DNA of 9,257 bases, taken from NCBI GenBank assembly GCA_964529265.1, contig CAZGVW010000061.1, positions 1-9,257 on the forward strand, read 5' to 3'. Origin of the DNA: CAZGVW01 sp964529265. GTDB lineage: Bacteria > Planctomycetota > Phycisphaerae > Phycisphaerales > UBA1924. Shown here piece after piece: positions 5,559 through 9,257 of the stretch. The notes below the pieces were generated by a model. The model saw only the letters and a program-made list of their open reading frames with translations. It was not told where the DNA came from and did no database searches. The number at the start of each line of letters is the position of its first letter. Positions within the stretch are counted from its first letter, which is position 1. Position numbers and translations under genes: made by a program.

Positions 5559-6146
5559 ATGGAATCAACACCCTCAACCCCCTCACCCACGACCACCACC
5601 GATTCCACCACCCAAGCCCTCATCGCCCCCCACTCCCCCCGCCGCCTCCACGCCCTCACCGATTCCCACCTCGACCAACTCGCCGATCTCCTCATCGATG
5701 GCGTCGAAGGCGGCGCCTCCATCGGCTTCATGCACCCCCTCGCGCGCGACCGCGCTCTCGCCTTCTGGCGCCGCATCGCCGAAGACGTCGCCGCCGGCCG
5801 CCGCTGCATCATCGTCGCCGAAGATGCCCGCGGCATATGCGGCTCCGTCCAACTCCTCTTCGACCTCCCCGAAAACCAGCCCCACCGCGCCGACCTCGTC
5901 AAAATGCTCGTCCACCGCCGCGCCCGCCGCCAGGGACTCGGCGCCGCACTCATCCGCGCCGCCGAATCCGCGGCTGTCGAATCCGCACGCACACTCCTCG
6001 TCCTCGACGCCGTCACCCGCGGCGACGCCGCTCGCCTCTACGAACGCCTTGGCTGGATCCGCGCCGGCGATATCCCCGCCTACGCCCTCTTCCCCGACGG
6101 CCGCCTCTGCAGCACCACCTACTACTACCGCGATCTCCGCCGATGA
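5559..6146 (+). CDS. GNAT-family N-acetyltransferase
   Basis: A 195-residue acetyl-CoA-dependent acetyltransferase of unknown substrate. Residues 1-20 are a Ser/Thr/Pro-rich low-complexity leader; the fold begins at about residue 28. Motif A, which binds the CoA pyrophosphate, is VKMLVHRRARRQGLGAALI (114-132), with the R/QxxGxG/A pattern at RRQGLGA. Motif B follows as TLLVLDAVTRGDAARLYERL (145-164), then GWIRAGDIPAYALFPDG, and the C-terminus TTYYYRDL (186-193) is typical of this GNAT subgroup. The ATG at 5559 is ten bases after the toxin stop, with no clear ribosome-binding site; the first conserved residues come soon after, so a shorter start cannot be excluded. Codons are overwhelmingly C-ending. 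It may be co-transcribed with the toxin-antitoxin pair, but I see no sign that it belongs to that system. Confidence 0.9.
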   Translation: MESTPSTPSPTTTTDSTTQALIAPHSPRRLHALTDSHLDQLADLLIDGVEGGASIGFMHPLARDRALAFWRRIAEDVAAGRRCIIVAEDARGICGSVQLLFDLPENQPHRADLVKMLVHRRARRQGLGAALIRAAESAAVESARTLLVLDAVTRGDAARLYERLGWIRAGDIPAYALFPDGRLCSTTYYYRDLRR

Positions 6147-6236
6147 CGCCTTCGCCCATCTCGCCGCGAGCCACCGCGCCGCCTCACCCCCCACCCGTCG
6201 CCCCGATCGTCCCCAGCCCGCATCGCCTGTCTCCCC

Positions 6237-6254
6237 AGCCCGCGTCAGCGGGCT
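6237..6254. repeat. REP-like hairpin, copy 1 (AGCCCGC-GTCA-GCGGGCT)
   Basis: AGCCCGC (6237-6243) and GCGGGCT (6248-6254) form a perfect 7-bp stem closing the loop GTCA. It differs from copy 3 by a paired C-G to T-A change at the stem top and by one loop base. It begins 91 bases after the GNAT stop and may work as a transcript end, but no T-run follows. Confidence 0.7.
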
Positions 6255-6268
6255 TGCCTGCTTGTAGG

Positions 6269-6286
6269 CCAGGCCTTCAGGCCTGG
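6269..6286. repeat. REP-like hairpin, copy 2 (CCAGGCC-TTCA-GGCCTGG)
   Basis: CCAGGCC (6269-6275) and GGCCTGG (6280-6286) form a perfect 7-bp stem with loop TTCA. It has the same geometry and loop as its neighbours but a different stem sequence, so it belongs to the same structural class rather than being a plain sequence copy. Confidence 0.7.
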
Positions 6287-6322
6287 TCTCGACCCGCATT
6301 CCGTCTCTGTTTCCCTTTCCAC

Positions 6323-6340
6323 CAGCCCGTTTCAACGGGC
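6323..6340. repeat. REP-like hairpin, copy 3 (AGCCCGT-TTCA-ACGGGCT)
   Basis: AGCCCGT (6323-6329) and ACGGGCT (6334-6340) form a perfect 7-bp stem with loop TTCA. Compared with copy 1 the closing pair is T-A instead of C-G, a compensatory change that keeps the stem. Confidence 0.7.
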
Positions 6341-6505
6341 TTCCCCCTCCGGGCCTTCAGGCGATCTGAGCCACGCCTACGAACCGCACCTCGGCAAACC
6401 CCCCGGCCCCACCGTCCATGGCCCCCTGCTCCCACCGCCCACCACCCCCCAAACCCCACCGCGTTGCTCCCCCCCCACCTCCCCCATACACTTGGCCCTC
6501 CACTG

Positions 6506-6580
6506 CGGGGCGTAGCGCAGCTTGGTTAGCGCGTCTGACTGGGGGTCAGAAGGTCGCTGGTTCGAATCCAGTCGCCCCGA
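6506..6580 (+). tRNA. tRNA-Pro (anticodon GGG)
   Basis: A 75-base cloverleaf. The acceptor stem is CGGGGCG (6506-6512) with CGCCCCG (6573-6579), and the discriminator is A6580. The D-arm is GCGC/GCGC with loop AGCTTGGTTA. The anticodon stem TCTGA/TCAGA closes the seven-base loop CTGGGGG, giving anticodon GGG and G37 as usual for proline tRNAs. The variable loop is AGGTC, and the T-arm is GCTGG/CCAGT (one G-T pair) with loop TTCGAAT. CCA is not encoded. It reads CCC and, by wobble, CCU codons. A run of five T follows directly. Confidence 0.96.
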
Positions 6581-6594
6581 TTTTTCGAGAGATC

Positions 6595-6624
6595 AAGCCC
6601 TTCGACGAGCACATCGAAGGGCTT
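6595..6624. terminator. 11-bp inverted repeat behind the tRNA, probable terminator
   Basis: AAGCCCTTCGA (6595-6605) and TCGAAGGGCTT (6614-6624) pair perfectly around an eight-base loop. It begins 15 bases after the tRNA end and is followed by a moderately T-rich stretch (TCCTCGTT). Its place suits transcription termination of the tRNA gene; the short T-tract is not textbook, and the symmetry would work on either strand. Confidence 0.5.
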
Positions 6625-6809
6625 CCTCGTTACAGGGACAAAATAGCGGCGCCGGGAAACGGTCCAATCGTTCAGCGTTGTGGCGCCGAGAACGCCGCAT
6701 TTTTGGCTGACCGTTGACAGGATTTGAACGCTGCCGCCGGTTTGCTTTTCGCTGCGGATTGCCGGTGTGCGACTCGCTGGGTGCTTTCGTTCACCACCAG
6801 GGCGCGCCG

Positions 6810-6837
6810 GAGTGGCTCGCGGTAACGCGAGCCACTC
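6810..6837. repeat. Perfect 12-bp hairpin with GTAA tetraloop
   Basis: GAGTGGCTCGCG (6810-6821) and CGCGAGCCACTC (6826-6837) pair without mismatch around GTAA. As plus-strand RNA the loop is GUAA, a member of the stable GNRA class. No T-run follows, so it is more likely a structured repeat or RNA element than an intrinsic terminator. It lies about 180 bases upstream of the cytochrome start. Confidence 0.75.
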
Positions 6838-7017
6838 ACCGGGGAGGGTCCCCGCAAGCATCCACCCGAATGATCTTCATTTCACATGCCCTTCACGGCC
6901 GGCTCATCGCCCGGAACAAGAATCATGAGTGCTTCCTTTGCGCGCCGAACTGCGCGTTGCGAGTCCGCCCGCTCAGAGAAGTCCGGCATCCGCGCGCACC
7001 TATTCGGAGGACATCCA

Positions 7018-8424
7018 ATGAGCACAATCGTCGAGGCGCCCCCGTCTGCGGCTTCGTGGGGTAGTTGGGTGTGGGTGGGATGCATCGGCGCGGTCGCCGC
7101 CGCGACCATCGTGGCGTGTTACGCCGCCTCGTCGCGCAACGGCGATGGCGGATCGGCCCGGATGGAAGGGATGGCGATGCGTCAACCGAACGACCCCGGC
7201 GCCAAACACGACGGGGGCATGTTGGAAGAGGGCAAGAACATCTTCCGCGACGACACCTTCGGGAGCGAGGCCTTTTGGGGCGATCAGCTGGGGTTGCACC
7301 GCGCCCTGGCTGGCGGCGAGAACGGAGGAGTGGGCGAGGGCGTTTCCCCCAACCAGGCCCTCAAGCTGGGCCTCAAAGTGGATGCCGACCGCGTCCCCAA
7401 GGCCCTGGCCGCGGGGATCAAGGCGGGTACGGTGGACCTCGATAGCCCCGCCTCGACGCTCGCCCTCCTCGAAGCCAACGCGGTGGTCGGCGTGCGCGGC
7501 GTCTTCGACGGCAACCACCGTATAACATCGGTCGGGATTACCTGCGCTCTGTGCCACTCGACTGTCGATGATTCCTTCGCGCAGGGGATCGGCAAGCGGC
7601 TCGACGGTTGGCCCAATCGCGACCTCAATGTGGGCGCCGTCGTCGCCTCGGCGCCGAATCTCAAGCCGTTCATGGACATGCTGCAGGAGGACGAGGCGAC
7701 CGTCAAGAAGGTGCTGACAAGTTGGGGTCCGGGCAGGTACGACGCCCAGCTCAATCTGGACGGGAAGGCCTTCCGACCCGATGGCAAAACCGCCGCGACC
7801 CTTCTGCCCCCCGCCTTCGGTCTGGCGGGCGTCAACCAGCACACCTGGACCGGCTCGTGGGGTTCGGTCAGCTACTGGAACGCGTATGTGGCGAACCTGC
7901 AGATGCACGGCAAGGGTAACTTCTACGACCCGCGGCTGGATGATGCCGCCAAGTACCCGGTTGCGGCCCGCAACAGGCTCGGCCACAAGCACGACGCCGT
8001 GGACCTCATCACCGCCAAGCTCCCCGCCCTGCATGTCTACCAGCTCTCGCTCGCCACACCCAGGCCGCCCGAGGGCGCGTTCAGCACCGAGGCCGCGGGT
8101 CGGGGCGAGGAGATCTTCAACACCACCGCCAACTGTGCCGCCTGCCATGTTCCCCCGCTCTTCACCGAGCCGGGGTACAACCTGCACACCGCACACGAGA
8201 TCGGGATCGACGACTTCCAATCGTCGCGATCTCCCGACGGCCGCTACCGGACCGAGCCCCTGCGGGCCCTGTGGAGCATGGACAAAGTGCACAAGGGCGG
8301 CTTCTACCACGACGGCCGCTTCGCCACACTCATGGATGTGGTCAACCACTACAACCAGCACTTCAAGCTGAACCTGTCGGAGCCGCAGAAGCGGGACCTG
8401 ATCGAGTACCTCAAGTCGCTGTAG
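7018..8424 (+). CDS. Membrane-anchored di-haem cytochrome c, related to di-haem peroxidases
   Basis: A 468-residue protein with two CxxCH haem-binding sites, CALCH (176-180) and CAACH (373-377). A hydrophobic segment at about 13-36 (SWGSWVWVGCIGAVAAATIV) would export it to the periplasm; IVAC (31-34) resembles a lipobox, but there is no positively charged n-region, so an uncleaved membrane anchor is as likely. The haem-1 region continues as KRLDGWPNRDLNVGAVVASA (193-212). The C-terminal haem-2 domain has GRGEEIFNTTANCAACHVPP (361-380) and GGFYHDGRFATLMDVVNHYN (427-446), a pattern shared with bacterial di-haem cytochrome c peroxidase-like proteins and the DHOR group. Peroxidase activity is not established. 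GGAGG (7006-7010) seven bases before the ATG fixes the start; a longer frame opens at 6886 but its extra 44 residues precede both the ribosome-binding site and the export segment. Codons end in G and C about equally, unlike the C-ending GNAT gene. No partner gene is adjacent. Confidence 0.9.
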   Translation: MSTIVEAPPSAASWGSWVWVGCIGAVAAATIVACYAASSRNGDGGSARMEGMAMRQPNDPGAKHDGGMLEEGKNIFRDDTFGSEAFWGDQLGLHRALAGGENGGVGEGVSPNQALKLGLKVDADRVPKALAAGIKAGTVDLDSPASTLALLEANAVVGVRGVFDGNHRITSVGITCALCHSTVDDSFAQGIGKRLDGWPNRDLNVGAVVASAPNLKPFMDMLQEDEATVKKVLTSWGPGRYDAQLNLDGKAFRPDGKTAATLLPPAFGLAGVNQHTWTGSWGSVSYWNAYVANLQMHGKGNFYDPRLDDAAKYPVAARNRLGHKHDAVDLITAKLPALHVYQLSLATPRPPEGAFSTEAAGRGEEIFNTTANCAACHVPPLFTEPGYNLHTAHEIGIDDFQSSRSPDGRYRTEPLRALWSMDKVHKGGFYHDGRFATLMDVVNHYNQHFKLNLSEPQKRDLIEYLKSL

Positions 8425-8472
8425 CCGATGACGACCGCCGCCGCGCCACACCCAATGACCACAAATGCTGCG

Positions 8473-8493
8473 GACGCCTTGCACGGCGGCGTC
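8473..8493. terminator. Weak hairpin between the convergent cytochrome and reductase genes
   Basis: GACGCC (8473-8478) and GGCGTC (8488-8493) can form a 6-bp stem around nine bases in the 97-base gap between two converging genes. No T-run follows on either strand. The position suits a shared terminator, but the structural support is thin. Confidence 0.25.
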
Positions 8494-8521
8494 GGCGCCC
8501 GCTGGTGCGAACCCTCAAGCC

Positions 8522-9082
8522 CTACCTCCTCGCCTCATACCGCATCGCCACCGCCCCCGAGCGGAACTCCACCCGGCCCACCAGTCTCAAATCGGCAGGC
8601 TTCGAGAGCCCCGCGAACAACGTCGGCCCATGGCCCGCGATCCTGGGGTGCACGACGAACTCGTACTCATCGATCAATCCCAACTCCGCCAGCGCCCGCG
8701 GCAGCGTCACACCTCCCACGAACAGCCCCTTCCCCGGCGCCCGCTTGAGCCGCTCGACGGCCTCCCCGAGATCCCCGCGCACCAGTTCCGCGTTCCAATC
8801 GACCCGGTCCAGCGTGCTCGAGACGACGTGCTTCCTCGCCGCATCGATCGTCCGCGCGAAGGGTTCCATCCACGGCGCCATCCACTCAGGCCTCGCCCCC
8901 GCCTGCGCCGCCGGCCGCCACGCCGCCTCCATCATTTCATAAGTCACACGGCCGAAGAGCAGCGCATCCGCCCGCGCGATGCTCTCGGCCCAGTAACGAT
9001 GCAACTCCTCGTCCGTGGACACTGCCTCGTGATCGCAGCACCCGTCCAACGTGACGTTGATGGAATACCGAAGGGGTCGCAC
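8522..9082 (-). CDS. Dihydrofolate reductase family protein (RibD C-terminal domain type)
   Basis: A 186-residue single-domain protein of the PF01872 family, which shares the NADPH-binding DHFR fold with the reductase part of RibD; stand-alone members such as B. subtilis YyaP have no settled substrate. Family landmarks are YSINVTLDG (6-14), ADALLFGRVTYEMMEAAW (38-55), KGLFVGGVTLPRALAELGL (118-136) and IDEYEFVVHPRIAGHGPTLF (137-156). GTG at 9082-9080 gives the typical N-terminus RPLRYSINVTLDG. The frame is open upstream to an ATG at 9220, but the extra 46 residues are Arg/Gly/Ala-rich and unlike the family, so I reject them. No Shine-Dalgarno sequence is seen. It is convergent with the cytochrome gene. 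Confidence 0.9.
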   Translation of the reverse strand: MRPLRYSINVTLDGCCDHEAVSTDEELHRYWAESIARADALLFGRVTYEMMEAAWRPAAQAGARPEWMAPWMEPFARTIDAARKHVVSSTLDRVDWNAELVRGDLGEAVERLKRAPGKGLFVGGVTLPRALAELGLIDEYEFVVHPRIAGHGPTLFAGLSKPADLRLVGRVEFRSGAVAMRYEARR

Positions 9083-9257
9083 GCCAGAAGAGTACCGCCG
9101 ATGGGCGATCCTCTCCGAGCCGCGCGCCCAAGCCGCGAGCCGCATTCCACAGCCGGCAGAACCCGCAGTCCAGGCCGCCAGGCCCGAGTCTCCCGCGCGA
9201 GAGTTCAACCAGCGGATCACCCCGCGGCCACTCCCTGTCGGCCCATGGGGTGGAGGG
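9083..9257. other. Upstream region of the reductase gene, no feature resolved
   Basis: GC-rich DNA with no convincing gene. A near-palindrome CTCCCGCGCGAGAG (9190-9203, one mismatched pair) is the only structure. No -35/-10 pair reading toward the reductase could be defended. Confidence 0.4.

Larger units (their letters stand above)
6147..6505. other. Non-coding, C-rich intergenic region holding a hairpin cluster
   Basis: No credible gene is seen on either strand. The open frames here are Pro/Arg/Ser-rich plus-strand readings or Gly-rich minus-strand shadows. The left and right thirds are extremely C-rich on the plus strand. The middle (6237-6340) holds three perfect 7-bp-stem hairpins (separate entries), followed by a poor fourth, GCC-TTCA-GGC (6352-6361). 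An extra half-copy, CCCCAGCCCGC, stands at about 6211-6221 ahead of the first hairpin. Confidence 0.6.
6581..7017. other. Non-coding region between tRNA-Pro and the cytochrome gene
   Basis: No recognisable gene is seen. It contains the post-tRNA inverted repeat, the 12-bp GTAA hairpin and, two bases after that, a small hairpin CGGGGA-GGG-TCCCCG (6840-6854). G and C are about equal here, unlike the C-rich region before the tRNA, and A/T content is higher. A TTGACA at 6714-6719 has no acceptable -10 partner. The minus-strand open frame across the tRNA (6526-6861) is an artefact. The cytochrome's promoter should lie in the last 160 bases, but I could not place it. Confidence 0.55.

Noticed and set aside
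5559..6146. GNAT protein as the toxin of a TacT-type system
   Set aside because: Such toxins pair with ribbon-helix-helix antitoxins encoded upstream; here the upstream genes are a Phd/YefM antitoxin already paired with a PIN toxin, and the GNAT sequence fits a general subgroup.
5583..6335. Minus-strand 250-codon Gly/Ala/Glu-rich frame
   Set aside because: Antisense shadow of the GNAT gene; composition mirrors its C-ending codons.
6211..6361. CRISPR-like spacing of the hairpins at 6237, 6269 and 6323
   Set aside because: Repeat units are 18 bases, not identical, and unevenly spaced (14 and 36 bases); no cas genes are near.
6714..6742. TTGACA as a -35 element between the tRNA and the cytochrome
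   Set aside because: The sequence at 16-18 bases' spacing is GC-rich and has no -10-like hexamer.
6526..6861. Minus-strand 111-codon open frame ending in DWIRTSDLLTPSQTR
   Set aside because: The C-terminal part is the reverse complement of the tRNA-Pro gene, a well-known annotation artefact; the rest has no domain features and covers structured non-coding DNA.
6886..7017. 44-residue N-terminal extension of the cytochrome
   Set aside because: GGAGG seven bases before the 7018 ATG and the export segment soon after fix the start; the extension is Arg/Ser-rich and would bury the export signal.
9083..9220. N-terminal extension of the DHFR-family protein to an ATG at 9220
   Set aside because: Family proteins begin at the YSINVTLDG strand; the extra 46 residues are Arg/Gly/Ala-rich and unlike any member I know.

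Overview
The window is a high-GC bacterial chromosome segment, most likely from a planctomycete, perhaps of the Phycisphaerae type. The best taxonomic clue is the ECF-like sigma factor at 2782-3372. It carries the LQPTALVHEAY signature of the family I recall as TIGR02999 / Sigma70_ECF, which is abundant in Planctomycetes and Acidobacteria. No 16S gene or other decisive marker is present, so the taxonomy is an inference.

Layout. (1) 1-4292, all on the minus strand: a DNA alkylation repair protein (AlkD-like), then the ECF-like sigma factor, then trehalose-6-phosphate synthase (otsA), then a trehalose-phosphatase whose C-terminus runs into a glycoside hydrolase family 15 N-terminal domain and leaves the window at base 1. 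otsA and otsB overlap by two bases and are surely co-translated. (2) 4384-4810, plus strand: a decayed FAD-dependent aromatic-hydroxylase-type monooxygenase reduced to its extreme N- and C-terminal pieces, with two frame changes in C-runs. (3) 4810-6146, plus strand: a Phd/YefM antitoxin and PIN-domain (VapC) toxin pair, with a sigma-70-type promoter and a palindromic operator, then a GNAT acetyltransferase 10 bases after the toxin. (4) 6147-6505, non-coding, very C-rich, with a cluster of short perfect hairpins. (5) 6506-6580, tRNA-Pro(GGG). (6) 6581-7017, non-coding, with an 11-bp inverted repeat just behind the tRNA and a 12-bp perfect hairpin with a GTAA loop. (7) 7018-8424, plus strand, a membrane-anchored di-haem cytochrome c related to di-haem peroxidases. 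(8) 8522-9082, minus strand, a dihydrofolate-reductase-family (RibD C-terminal domain) protein, convergent with the cytochrome.

How the genes fit together. OtsA joins UDP-glucose and glucose-6-phosphate into trehalose-6-phosphate, and the OtsB domain dephosphorylates it to trehalose, a compatible solute. The attached GH15 domain may act on trehalose or another alpha-glucan. The sigma factor directly upstream on the same strand could couple this pathway to a stress signal. The toxin-antitoxin pair looks self-contained and autoregulated. The cytochrome has no redox partner in view.

Composition. The plus strand is strongly C-rich over G in much of 1-6500 and again after about 8515, whatever the gene direction: minus-strand genes favour G-ending codons and the plus-strand GNAT gene favours C-ending codons. 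The 6581-8500 stretch is close to G=C. It begins at the 3' end of the tRNA and ends at a degenerate copy of the tRNA T-arm sequence, which suggests an old tRNA-associated insertion. All family calls come from reading motifs; no database search was run.
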